From contig JBMHCT010000047.1 of NCBI GenBank assembly GCA_049889775.1, positions 13,006 to 77,005 on the forward strand: a stretch of DNA of 64,000 bases, read 5' to 3'. The notes under the pieces are model-generated. The model was given only the letters and a program-made list of their open reading frames with translations, did not search any database and was not told the DNA's origin. A program made the translations under genes and the position numbers. Positions 8,098 to 16,451 of this stretch are shown here, in pieces; position 1 is the first letter of the stretch, and every line of letters starts with the position of its first letter. The DNA is from Jejuia sp049889775. Lineage in GTDB: Bacteria > Bacteroidota > Bacteroidia > Flavobacteriales > Flavobacteriaceae.

Positions 8098-9051
8098 TTG
8101 AACGAAATTATTTTAGAACTTGAAGAAATAACCCCGAAAGAATTCTTCGGGGCTCAAAATGCCAATATAGAACTTCTAAAAACGTACTTTCCAAAATTAA
8201 AAATTGTAGCCCGCGGTAATAAAATTAAAGCTTTTGGTGATGAAGAATTGCTAGAAGAATTTGATAGACGCATTACCATGCTGTTGAAGCACTTTGCTAA
8301 ATACAACAAGCTTGATGAAAATGTCATAGAACGTGTTTTAACAAGCCAAAGTAGCGATGACTATACCACTTCGAAAGACAGTGGCGAAGCTATAGTGCAC
8401 GGTGTTGGTGGTAAAATTATTAAAGCACAAACGGTAAACCAGCGGAAGCTTGTGGAGAGCGTTAAAAAAAATGATATGGTTTTTGCAATAGGTCCTGCGG
8501 GAACTGGTAAAACCTACACTGGCGTTGCCCTTGCGGTAAGAGCTCTTAAAAATAAAGAAGTAAAACGTATTATTTTAACAAGGCCCGCAGTTGAAGCAGG
8601 GGAGAATCTCGGATTTTTGCCAGGAGATTTACAGGAAAAACTAGATCCTTACATGCAGCCGTTATATGACGGTTTACGTGATATGATAGCACCGGAAAAA
8701 CTGGCAAGCTACATTGAAAATGGAACTATACAGATCGCTCCTTTAGCGTTTATGCGCGGTCGAACACTGGATAATGCTTTTGTAATTCTAGATGAAGCAC
8801 AAAATACAACCCATGCGCAAATGAAGATGTTTTTAACACGTATGGGTAAAAACGCAAAATTTCTTCTTACTGGAGATCCCGGTCAGATCGATTTACCCCG
8901 TCGCACTATTTCAGGACTTAAAGAGGCATTGCTAATTCTTAAGAATGTAGAAGGCGTTGGTATTGTATTTTTAGATGATAAAGATGTAATTCGTCATAAA
9001 TTAGTTAAGAAGGTAATAGCCGCATATAAAAGCATTGAAAACAGAGACTAA
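8098..9051 (+). CDS. phoH: PhoH family ATPase
   Basis: A 317-residue PhoH-like protein: N-terminal nucleic-acid-binding segment (IELLKTYFPKLKIVARG), Walker A GPAGTGKT, ARPAVEAGE-type motif (TRPAVEAGENLGFLPGD), Walker B FVILDEAQNT and sensor TGDPGQIDLP. The start is TTG at 8098: the sequence MNEIILELEEITPKEFFG is the conserved family N-terminus and no ATG lies before it. Role: ATP-dependent, probably RNA-related, ATPase of the YbeZ/PhoH group; precise function in Bacteroidota is not settled. No ybeY lies next to it here. Confidence 0.92.
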   Translation: MNEIILELEEITPKEFFGAQNANIELLKTYFPKLKIVARGNKIKAFGDEELLEEFDRRITMLLKHFAKYNKLDENVIERVLTSQSSDDYTTSKDSGEAIVHGVGGKIIKAQTVNQRKLVESVKKNDMVFAIGPAGTGKTYTGVALAVRALKNKEVKRIILTRPAVEAGENLGFLPGDLQEKLDPYMQPLYDGLRDMIAPEKLASYIENGTIQIAPLAFMRGRTLDNAFVILDEAQNTTHAQMKMFLTRMGKNAKFLLTGDPGQIDLPRRTISGLKEALLILKNVEGVGIVFLDDKDVIRHKLVKKVIAAYKSIENRD

Positions 9052-9070
9052 TTTTTTTTAGAAGCTATTT

Positions 9071-9176
9071 CCCGCTTTCCGCTATATCTTTTTTGAAGAT
9101 TTGTTTCGATACGTTCAACCAAAATATATTTTGGTCTCGGTAGTCTCAAAAAAGGATGCCGCATCAATCGGGGCTA
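9071..9176 (+). repeat. Dispersed structured repeat, copy B
   Basis: Contains CCCGCTTTCCGCTATATCTT and AAAAAAGGATGCCGCATCAATC, matching copy A at both conserved blocks, with a different middle that itself carries the inverted arms CCAAAATA/TATTTTGG (9119-9134). Outer TTTTTTGA and TCTCAAAAAA segments pair, as do the TTTTTGCGAAGC arms in copy A. The terminal GGGCGTT/AACGC pair of copies A and C is lost. It lies between phoH and purC on the same strand. Confidence 0.65.
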
Positions 9177-9258
9177 GGGGTTCGGTAAGGTAAATAAAAT
9201 TTGAACAATAATTAGGAAATGCTAAGGGCTATAATTTAATGGCTAAAAGCTTTAACAA

Positions 9259-10215
9259 ATGAGCAACACAATAATAGATACAAATTTCAATTTCCCAGGA
9301 CAGAAAAATGTCTACAAGGGAAAAGTGAGAGAGGTTTACAATATAAACGATGAGCAATTGGTGATGATTGCTACCGATAGGCTATCAGCGTTTGATGTCG
9401 TTATGCAAAAAGGCATTCCATATAAAGGACAAATCTTAAATCAAATAGCTACCAAAATGATGGCTGCTACAGAAGATTTAGTACCTAATTGGTTAACCGC
9501 AACACCAGATCCAAATGTGGCCGTAGGTCATTTATGCGAGCCATTTAAAGTTGAAATGGTAATACGTGGCTATATGAGCGGTCATGCTGCGCGGGAATAT
9601 AAAGCGGGAAAACGCATGTTATGTGGTATGCCAATGCCCGAAGGTATGAAAGAGAACGACGCCTTTCCAGAGCCAATAATCACACCTGCAACAAAAGCCG
9701 AAATGGGCGATCATGATGAAGATATTTCCAGAGAAGATATTTTAAAACGTGGTATTGTTTCAGAAGAAGACTATACAATTCTAGAAGATTATACACGAAA
9801 GTTATTTCAAAGAGGTTCTGAAATTGCAGCTTCAAGAGGGCTGATTTTAGTAGACACCAAATATGAATTTGGAAAAACTAAGGATGGACAAATAGTATTA
9901 ATTGACGAAATTCACACACCAGATTCCTCGCGTTATTTCTATGCTGAAGGTTATGAAGAGCGTCAAGAAAAGGGTGAGCCACAAAAACAGTTATCTAAAG
10001 AATTTGTGCGCCAATGGTTAATCGTCAATAATTTTCAAGGTTTAGAAGGACAGACTGTACCATTCATGAGCGACGAATATATCGAAACTGTTTCCGAACG
10101 TTACATCGAACTTTATGAAAATATTACTGGCGAGACCTTTGAAAAAGCAGATGTAAGTAATATTCAAGAACGTATTGAGAAGAATGTTTTAGACTATTTG
10201 GGCTATTTGGGCTAA
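9259..10215 (+). CDS. purC: Phosphoribosylaminoimidazole-succinocarboxamide synthase (SAICAR synthetase)
   Basis: A 318-residue PurC of the longer type. It ligates aspartate to CAIR in de novo purine synthesis, in the cytosol, using ATP. Visible signatures: YKGKVREVYNI (glycine-rich ATP loop), MIATDRLSAFDVVM, the family signature VIRGYMSGHAAREYK, LILVDTKYEFG, IDEIHTPDSSRYF and SKEFVRQWL. Start ATG at 9259. Its stop codon abuts, tail to tail with no spacer, the stop of the following minus-strand regulator. Confidence 0.96.
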   Translation: MSNTIIDTNFNFPGQKNVYKGKVREVYNINDEQLVMIATDRLSAFDVVMQKGIPYKGQILNQIATKMMAATEDLVPNWLTATPDPNVAVGHLCEPFKVEMVIRGYMSGHAAREYKAGKRMLCGMPMPEGMKENDAFPEPIITPATKAEMGDHDEDISREDILKRGIVSEEDYTILEDYTRKLFQRGSEIAASRGLILVDTKYEFGKTKDGQIVLIDEIHTPDSSRYFYAEGYEERQEKGEPQKQLSKEFVRQWLIVNNFQGLEGQTVPFMSDEYIETVSERYIELYENITGETFEKADVSNIQERIEKNVLDYLGYLG

Positions 10216-11427
10216 TTATTTATTATCATCAAAATAAACCTGCTCTATTTTCATAGCAGCACGTTCTTTTCCACTCACATAAAATAATGCTATGAATTCC
10301 TCTGCATCTTTAAGATAATTTGCATTGAACTTAGCAATGGAATCTGTGTTGGTAAAATAATCCACAGCAGCAGTAGCGCCAAAACCATGATTCGATAAAA
10401 ACAACATATTTTTCGTGTCATTATCACCATTTAGTTTTGCTACTAGAACATGCTCAAAACTGTGCCCATCAGAATTTAGTCTTATAACTGTGTCAATATT
10501 TTTTTCAAAATTTTTGTAAGCAATGTTTCTGTCTTCATTGTAGGATATATCTTCATTGTTCAAAAATGCTATATTTTTAGATGTCTCATTTCGTTGTTTT
10601 GGTATTAATTTAAAACGCTTAGATTTTAAGTTAAAAAAATCAATAAAGGCATTTTCATATCTAAACGGCCCTAAATAAATAGAGTTTTGGGACTTTAATT
10701 TTAAGGGCGATAAGTTGTGAAACTTCTCAATACTAAATTCACTATCATGTTCAGCAAAATACCTAGATAAATTATTTACTGAATATGAGCTTAAAAAGTT
10801 TACATATAGATTTCTTCCTGGGGCATAATCCTTTATTAAGTCCGGTCTGTTTTCAATCTTCTTGTAAAACTGAGATGGCGAATTAATTTCATAATCACGA
10901 TGCCAACCAATTTTATTAAATAGAGTAGGTCCATAGTATCCGAAAATATCATAAAGGTAAAGTGTGGTCTCTTTTTCGTTCTTAAAATTAGCATCCCAAA
11001 CAGGGTTAATAGGATTCAGTCTATTGTATATAAAATACGCCAAAATCGCCATTGGTACAATAGAAGTGAGCAACATTATTTTTTTTACTTTTGAGGAAAT
11101 ATGCCTGTTTATTCTTTTAAATTCAACTCCATATTGCCCTCGTTTTATTTCAATATGGATATTGTCATGTAATCCCTCTCCTTTAAAATATTTATCAAGC
11201 TTTTTTCTAAGATAATACATATTTACCCTAACAGTGGCCTCACTTTTTTCAGGTTCATAATGAGATCCAAAAAGTTCTAAAGCAATATCCGTAGTATTTA
11301 TAGTTTTTTCGGATTGAGAAGATGCTACCAAATATTTTAATAAATTATTGCTGGTTGTAGATTTTGAAAACGTATTACTATTGAGCAATTTTTTTAAAAC
11401 CGTATTCTTTTCTTCATTGGATATCAT
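10216..11427 (-). CDS. Membrane-anchored winged-helix transcriptional regulator
   Basis: A 403-residue protein with a CadC/ToxR-like layout. Residues ~20-105 form a winged-helix DNA-binding domain (LLKYLVASS, DIALELFGSHYEP, ATVRVNMYYLRKKLDKYF recognition helix, IEIKRGQYGVEF wing); a single membrane helix follows at ~117-134 (IMLLTSIVPMAILAYFIY); residues ~140-403 would lie outside the membrane and show no family I can name (YDIFGYYGPTLFNKIG, ENAFIDFFNLKSKRF, LFLSNHGFGATAAVDYF). It is divergent from the DUF1080/oxidoreductase pair and probably controls it in response to an envelope signal; that link is inference from position. Confidence 0.75.
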   Translation of the reverse strand: MISNEEKNTVLKKLLNSNTFSKSTTSNNLLKYLVASSQSEKTINTTDIALELFGSHYEPEKSEATVRVNMYYLRKKLDKYFKGEGLHDNIHIEIKRGQYGVEFKRINRHISSKVKKIMLLTSIVPMAILAYFIYNRLNPINPVWDANFKNEKETTLYLYDIFGYYGPTLFNKIGWHRDYEINSPSQFYKKIENRPDLIKDYAPGRNLYVNFLSSYSVNNLSRYFAEHDSEFSIEKFHNLSPLKLKSQNSIYLGPFRYENAFIDFFNLKSKRFKLIPKQRNETSKNIAFLNNEDISYNEDRNIAYKNFEKNIDTVIRLNSDGHSFEHVLVAKLNGDNDTKNMLFLSNHGFGATAAVDYFTNTDSIAKFNANYLKDAEEFIALFYVSGKERAAMKIEQVYFDDNK

Positions 11428-11471
11428 AAAGCGAAATTACACTAATTTTCTAATTTAAAGCTTTAACTTTT

Positions 11472-11495
11472 AACCATTAAAACAACCATTAAAAC
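11472..11495 (+). promoter_or_regulatory. Tandem 12-bp direct repeat in divergent control region (possible operator)
   Basis: AACCATTAAAAC occurs twice back to back (11472-11483 and 11484-11495) in the 133-bp region between the winged-helix regulator and the DUF1080 gene. A looser AACTTTT precedes and ACGTTAAAAT follows. Winged-helix regulators of the OmpR/CadC type typically bind tandem direct repeats, so this is a natural candidate site. Confidence 0.4.
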
Positions 11496-11528
11496 ACGTT
11501 AAAATAGAAAAAAAGGTTTAGTATTACA

Positions 11529-11536
11529 TATATTTG
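11529..11536 (+). promoter_or_regulatory. Candidate -7 box for the DUF1080 operon
   Basis: TATATTTG matches TAnnTTTG and lies 24 bp before the ATG at 11561, 33 bp downstream of the tandem 12-bp repeat. A clear -33 box is not seen, as would be expected if transcription depends on an activator. Confidence 0.35.
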
Positions 11537-11560
11537 AGAAACTCGAACTAAATATCTAAG

Positions 11561-12943
11561 ATGAAAATAATTATTACAAGGCGTTTAGCCTACATAATCA
11601 TGTTTTTGGCATTTACAGTTAACCTAAATGCTCAAGAAAAAACAATTAAACTATTTAATGGCAAAAATTTAAAAGGTTGGAAAGCACTTAATGGTTTTGC
11701 AGAGTTTAAGGTAGAAGACAATACTATCATTGGTATTACTACAAAAGGCTCACCAAGCACTTATTTATCCACCAAAAAGGAATACACCAACTTTATACTA
11801 GAGTATGAAACCATAATAGATGATGGTTTAAATGGTGGTGTTCAAATTAGAAGTCATCACGATCCTTCTAAAGGTAAGAACTCTGTTTATGGCCCTCAAA
11901 TAGAAGCTGAAACTTCCCCGAGAGGTTGGAGCGGCGGTATATACGACCAAAGTAGATATTTGTGGAGATATACTACGGAGTATAATCCAGAAGTAAAATC
12001 AGCTTGGGATCACACAAAATGGAACAAAGTAAAAGTAATAGCCTGTGGACACCGAATAGCTACCTGGATTAACGGTGTTAACATCACTAATTTGGTAGAA
12101 GAAAAGGTGGAAACAGGATTCATATCCTTACAAGTGCATGCCGCTGGGGCGGATAAAGTAGGCAAAGAAACTAAATGGAGGAACATTAGGCTTACTGAGA
12201 TACCTGAAGATTATACTTTTAAAACCACAGCACCTGTAATAAGTTACCTAAAAAATGAATTGACGGAAGAAGAAAGAGAAAATGGTTGGAAGCTATTATG
12301 GGATGGAAAAACAACCAAAGGTTGGCGCGGTGCAAAACGTGATGATTTTCCAGACAAAGGCTGGAGTATGAACGATGGCATTTTGACGGTACATGCATCA
12401 GGTGGTGGTGAATCTGAACATGGAGGCGACATCGTAACAACAGAACCATTTTCAAATTTTGTCTTAGAAGTAGATTTTAAACTTACAAAAGCTGCTAATA
12501 GTGGAATTAAATATTTTGTAGATACAGAACTAAATAAAGGTAAAGGCTCCGCAATAGGTTGCGAATTTCAAATTTTGGATGATAAATTTCATCCGGATGC
12601 TAAAAAAGGCACAAACGGTAATAGAACACTTGGATCACTTTATGATTTAATAACTGCTAACGCACGAGAGTATATCCCGTCACTTTACACAAAAAAATAT
12701 GTGAACAAATACAGTTGGAATCGCGCGAGAATAATTGTAGATGGTAATCATGTATCACATTATTTAAATGGTTCGGCAGTTGTGAAATACGAAAGAAACA
12801 CCCAAATGTGGCGCGCATTAGTAGCTTACAGCAAGTACAAAAACTGGCCAAATTTTGGTGAAGCGGAAGAAGGTTTAATACTGCTTCAAGACCATGGTGA
12901 TGAGGTGCATTTTAAAAACATTAAAATTAAAGAACTAAACTAA
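11561..12943 (+). CDS. Secreted protein with two DUF1080 (3-keto-disaccharide hydrolase) domains
   Basis: A 460-residue protein with a signal peptide (AYIIMFLAFTVNLNA, cleavage near residue 24) and two concanavalin-like DUF1080 domains: residues ~28-215 (LFNGKNLKGWKAL, GGVQIRSH, GPQIEAE, GWSGGIYDQ, VHAAG...NIRLTEI) and ~232-460 (LLWDGKTTKGWRG, GGDIVTTEPFSNFVLEVDFKL, SGIKYFV, GCEFQILDD, ILLQDHGDEVHFKNIKIKEL). DUF1080 proteins act on 3-keto-glycosides in some bacteria. The next gene, 12 bp downstream, is a Gfo/Idh/MocA oxidoreductase that could make such keto sugars. The exact substrate is unknown. Confidence 0.88.
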   Translation: MKIIITRRLAYIIMFLAFTVNLNAQEKTIKLFNGKNLKGWKALNGFAEFKVEDNTIIGITTKGSPSTYLSTKKEYTNFILEYETIIDDGLNGGVQIRSHHDPSKGKNSVYGPQIEAETSPRGWSGGIYDQSRYLWRYTTEYNPEVKSAWDHTKWNKVKVIACGHRIATWINGVNITNLVEEKVETGFISLQVHAAGADKVGKETKWRNIRLTEIPEDYTFKTTAPVISYLKNELTEEERENGWKLLWDGKTTKGWRGAKRDDFPDKGWSMNDGILTVHASGGGESEHGGDIVTTEPFSNFVLEVDFKLTKAANSGIKYFVDTELNKGKGSAIGCEFQILDDKFHPDAKKGTNGNRTLGSLYDLITANAREYIPSLYTKKYVNKYSWNRARIIVDGNHVSHYLNGSAVVKYERNTQMWRALVAYSKYKNWPNFGEAEEGLILLQDHGDEVHFKNIKIKELN

Positions 12944-12955
12944 AAATATATACCA

Positions 12956-14287
12956 ATGACAACTAGAAGAAAATTTATAAAAAACACCGCAATGGGCGCT
13001 GCAGGAGTTACTTTATTAAGTAGTTCTAGTGCCTATGCCAAAATTTTAGGAGCAAACGATCGCGTGAATTTTGCTATACTTGGATGTGGTGGAAGAGCAC
13101 ATGGTTTAGCAAAGGCAATTGGGATTTCTAAACAAGGGCATATTGCTGCAATTTGTGAAGTAGACCAAAATAGATTGGATAAATTTGAAGCCTTCTGCAA
13201 AAAGGAATTAAATACTTCTCCTAAAAAAGAAAAGGATTTTAGAAAATTATTAGAAGATAAGTCTATTGATGCAATTGTTGTTGCAACACCCGAGCACTGG
13301 CATGCACCAATGGCAATTATGGGCATGCAAGCAGGAAAGCATGTTTATGTAGAGAAACCATGCAGCCATAATCCACATGAAAACGAACTACTTGTGAAAG
13401 TTCAGAACAAGTATAACAAAGTGTGTCAAATGGGTAATCAACAAAGATCTTCCCGTACATCAGCTTTGGCAGTTAATGATATTAAAAATGGTATTATTGG
13501 AGAGGTATATGCCGCAAAAGCGGTGTATGCTGCTTCGAGAAAATCTATTGGTTTTGGAAAAGAAGTAGGAGTTCCCAATTGGTTGGATTGGGATTTATGG
13601 CAAGGACCAGCTCCAAGAGAAAATTATCGAGATAATGTACACCCGTATAACTGGCATTGGTTTAGAACTTGGGGAACGGGAGAAGTACATAATAACGGTA
13701 CACACGAAATAGATATATGTCGTTGGGCTCTGGGTGTTAAATACCCAAAACGAGTAGTTTCTACTGGTGGAAGATTGCATTTTAAAGATGATTGGGAGTG
13801 GTTTGATACGCAAATGGTAAACTACGAATTTGAAGGTGGTAAATTATTGACCTGGGATGGTAGAAGTTGCAATGCTTTCAAATCTCTAGGAGGAAGAGGC
13901 TCTGTTATTTTTGGTACAGAAGGAAGTATATATTTAGATCGTGCTAAGTATATTCAGTATGATATTAAAGGGAATGAAATTGCTAAACAATTTGAAAACG
14001 AAAAGAAAGAAACAAAAGCAAATAAAACTTCTGATAGAGTAGGATTTGATGGTTTAACTGTAAAGCACATGCAAAACTTTATTGATGCTATCGTCAAAAA
14101 TGAAACTTTAAATTCTCCAATAGCAGATGCAGCAGTTTCTACGCAATTGTGTCATTTAGCAAATATTGCGCAAGACCTTCAGGAAAGTTTAAATATAGAT
14201 ACTGAAACTGGTAAAGTTTTAAATAATAAAGGAGCTGATATGTTATGGAAGCGCGATTATGAAGATGGATGGGAGCCTACACTTTAG
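12956..14287 (+). CDS. Gfo/Idh/MocA family oxidoreductase with Tat signal
   Basis: A 443-residue NAD(P)-type oxidoreductase. The N-terminus has a twin-arginine signal (TTRRKFIKNTAMGAAGVTLL), so it is probably exported folded with its cofactor. The Rossmann motif is VNFAILGCGGRAHG, with DAIVVATPEHWHAP and HVYVEKPCSHN (the EKP lysine is the usual catalytic residue), and a C-terminal half with WHWFRTWGTGEVHNNGTHEIDICRWALG. Co-transcribed with the upstream DUF1080 gene; together they fit a periplasmic glycoside 3-oxidation and cleavage pathway. Sugar specificity is not deducible. Followed by a strong bidirectional terminator. Confidence 0.88.
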   Translation: MTTRRKFIKNTAMGAAGVTLLSSSSAYAKILGANDRVNFAILGCGGRAHGLAKAIGISKQGHIAAICEVDQNRLDKFEAFCKKELNTSPKKEKDFRKLLEDKSIDAIVVATPEHWHAPMAIMGMQAGKHVYVEKPCSHNPHENELLVKVQNKYNKVCQMGNQQRSSRTSALAVNDIKNGIIGEVYAAKAVYAASRKSIGFGKEVGVPNWLDWDLWQGPAPRENYRDNVHPYNWHWFRTWGTGEVHNNGTHEIDICRWALGVKYPKRVVSTGGRLHFKDDWEWFDTQMVNYEFEGGKLLTWDGRSCNAFKSLGGRGSVIFGTEGSIYLDRAKYIQYDIKGNEIAKQFENEKKETKANKTSDRVGFDGLTVKHMQNFIDAIVKNETLNSPIADAAVSTQLCHLANIAQDLQESLNIDTETGKVLNNKGADMLWKRDYEDGWEPTL

Positions 14288-14300
14288 ACCTCAAATTAAA

Positions 14301-14332
14301 AAAAATGCCAATTTAAAATTGGTATTTTTTTT
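14301..14332. terminator. Bidirectional terminator between convergent genes
   Basis: AAAAATGCCAATTT pairs with AAATTGGTATTTTT (one G-T wobble) around a minimal loop, and ends in a T-run on the plus strand and an A-run (T-run on the minus strand). It lies in the 70-bp gap between the oxidoreductase (plus) and the PL8 lyase (minus). Confidence 0.75.
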
Positions 14333-14357
14333 GCTCAAAAGTTATCCTGTAATTCAA

Positions 14358-16382
14358 TTACAAACTAACAACCACTTTATTGCCACGATAATCACCTTGA
14401 GGAAGTTTCGCAATAAATGTTCTATTCCCTAAAGTAACTTTTATGGATTGGTGTTCATGGGTTGGATCAGATACAAATAACCTGTCTTTTTCAACAATTA
14501 GAATACAACTTTTATCTGCTGAAATATTGCCAAAACGTTTTGTTTTAATACTAGATGATTTGTAAAATACTGCCATCAATGTTTTTTTATCTTCAATGGC
14601 TTGATATCCATCCGTATTCGCAAGAATTTTACAGGTGTTTGACTTTATTTTTTTTGCAAAAGAGGACCTACTCACATCAGGATAAATGCTATAACTGTAT
14701 TGCTGCCCTTTGGGAGATTGACCATGATTTACATATAAATTGAAGGTATGTCCTGTTTCAGGAGCGTCTCCTCTAGATGGGTGTGCATATTTCCAATTAC
14801 CTTCAACCCTTCCAAATTTGCAAATAGCATCACCCATAATTTGATAACCAAAATTATCATGCCAAATTGTAATATTAGTATTTAAATTAAACGCTCCCTC
14901 ATTCAAAAGTGTCTCGTTAGAGAACACATTTCCTATTAAGTGGCTTTGCTGTATCGAAGTGTAAACATCCTCATTAGACTTACCAGAAATTCCCGCACCC
15001 AAACAAATAACTTTATCCTTTAGGAAGAAATACGTTTTATTTGCTTTTAAACTATCACGCTTATATATCATTGCGGAAACACCTTGCGCTTTTGTACCCA
15101 ATACTCCTGAAAAATTTGTGCCTCCATAATTTTGACGTCGGGGTAACGGCAACAAACTTTTTAGTCCTTGGTCGCACGTTGTTCCCGGTAGTCTATGCCA
15201 ATTCCAAAACGGTACAATATCTTCATATTCTTTTCCATCATGATATAACAGCAACGTGCCGTCACCTTGATGCAATCCTAATGCATTCTGAAAATCTGCA
15301 CCTTCTGTTCCTAACATTCTGGTTGAAGACATTTTAAGCGTTGCCATCCAATTTTTTCTTCGGTGTATGCTAAATTCCGATCGCCAAAACGCCGTATGCC
15401 CAATCGTTTTGTTTGCATTGCGTAACTTTTTATATTCCCTTTTAAATTTAGAGTCGGCTTTAGACATGTGATAAATTGAATTGATAACACTTTCAGCCCT
15501 TTTCTTCGTCATTTCCTTCGGAATTATTCTGCCGCACGAACTTATGTCATAATCGTCTTTCCATAATGGTTTACTAAGACCGTATATTAAAAAATTTCTC
15601 AGTAAGGATAGTTGTAACTCTTTTGGTCTGTATTTTGTGTTTCTTAAAATAAGTAACCATTTTACAAATGTTTCAAGATAGGCAATACCATAGGTGCCCA
15701 TTTGTATTTGAGGCCCATGTTGATGGAAGCTCCAATCTCTTTGTAAACCTTCTTCATTAGTTAATTTTAATTCCTCCCAAAGCGATGAGGCTGCCTTTTC
15801 CATGAGCAATTCATCTTTTAAAACATAACCTTTCATAAATGCAACTCCAGAAAGCCACACTTTATTTTGTCCGTGGCGACTTATTTTGGTGCGTTTTAAA
15901 ATATTCTCTTGTAGGCTCGTAATTAAAGTTTCGGGCAAATCTTCACCTAAAAGAATATAACAAGTCAAAATGAGTTTTGGTACTCTAATTTCCTGAGGGT
16001 ACCAATTAGGATTTGTATAATCTGTATCTATCCAATGTTCTAATGCCTTTAGACTCTTTTTTAAAACAGTCTTATTTTTATAATACTTTGACTTAGGATT
16101 GCAATATCCAATACACATTTCCCTAATATTATAAAGATGATCTGTTGTAGGCCAACCGTTAGGGCGCTGTGATGCATAATCTACGGTTTCCCATGTACTA
16201 TCGTTTTGTATAGTGTTTATAAGTAATTCTATTCTATTGTCGTCATCAAAAGTGCTAATAAAGTAATCATCAAATTGTGCTTTTATTAAGTCAAAATCCT
16301 GACTAAAGATTGGGAAATAGGAAAAAACACTAAGAAATAAACTTAGATATAAACTTTTTGAACCGGTACAATTTTGCCTCAT
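14358..16382 (-). CDS. Polysaccharide lyase family 8 (chondroitin AC/hyaluronan lyase-like)
   Basis: A 674-residue secreted lyase (signal peptide SLYLSLFLSVFSYFPIFSQ). An alpha/alpha-toroid N-terminal half is followed by a beta-sandwich half (YQIMGDAICKFGRVEG, WKYAHPSRGDAPETGHTFN). PL8 catalytic residues can be placed: N173 (GQNKVWLSG), H222 (FHQHGPQIQ), Y231 (GTYGIAY) and R285 (SSCGRII), with the conserved WNWHRLPGTT at ~394-402. It cleaves uronic-acid polysaccharides by beta-elimination. By eye the conserved Glu of the N-x-E-N segment seems replaced by Gln (Q365), so exact substrate (chondroitin, hyaluronan or other) is open. No SusC/D genes nearby. Confidence 0.88.
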   Translation of the reverse strand: MRQNCTGSKSLYLSLFLSVFSYFPIFSQDFDLIKAQFDDYFISTFDDDNRIELLINTIQNDSTWETVDYASQRPNGWPTTDHLYNIREMCIGYCNPKSKYYKNKTVLKKSLKALEHWIDTDYTNPNWYPQEIRVPKLILTCYILLGEDLPETLITSLQENILKRTKISRHGQNKVWLSGVAFMKGYVLKDELLMEKAASSLWEELKLTNEEGLQRDWSFHQHGPQIQMGTYGIAYLETFVKWLLILRNTKYRPKELQLSLLRNFLIYGLSKPLWKDDYDISSCGRIIPKEMTKKRAESVINSIYHMSKADSKFKREYKKLRNANKTIGHTAFWRSEFSIHRRKNWMATLKMSSTRMLGTEGADFQNALGLHQGDGTLLLYHDGKEYEDIVPFWNWHRLPGTTCDQGLKSLLPLPRRQNYGGTNFSGVLGTKAQGVSAMIYKRDSLKANKTYFFLKDKVICLGAGISGKSNEDVYTSIQQSHLIGNVFSNETLLNEGAFNLNTNITIWHDNFGYQIMGDAICKFGRVEGNWKYAHPSRGDAPETGHTFNLYVNHGQSPKGQQYSYSIYPDVSRSSFAKKIKSNTCKILANTDGYQAIEDKKTLMAVFYKSSSIKTKRFGNISADKSCILIVEKDRLFVSDPTHEHQSIKVTLGNRTFIAKLPQGDYRGNKVVVSL

Positions 16383-16451
16383 TTTTAATTGTTAAAATCC
16401 TTTCTAAAATATGCGAATTCATTGAAAGAAATGATAAGAAATAGTTTTATT

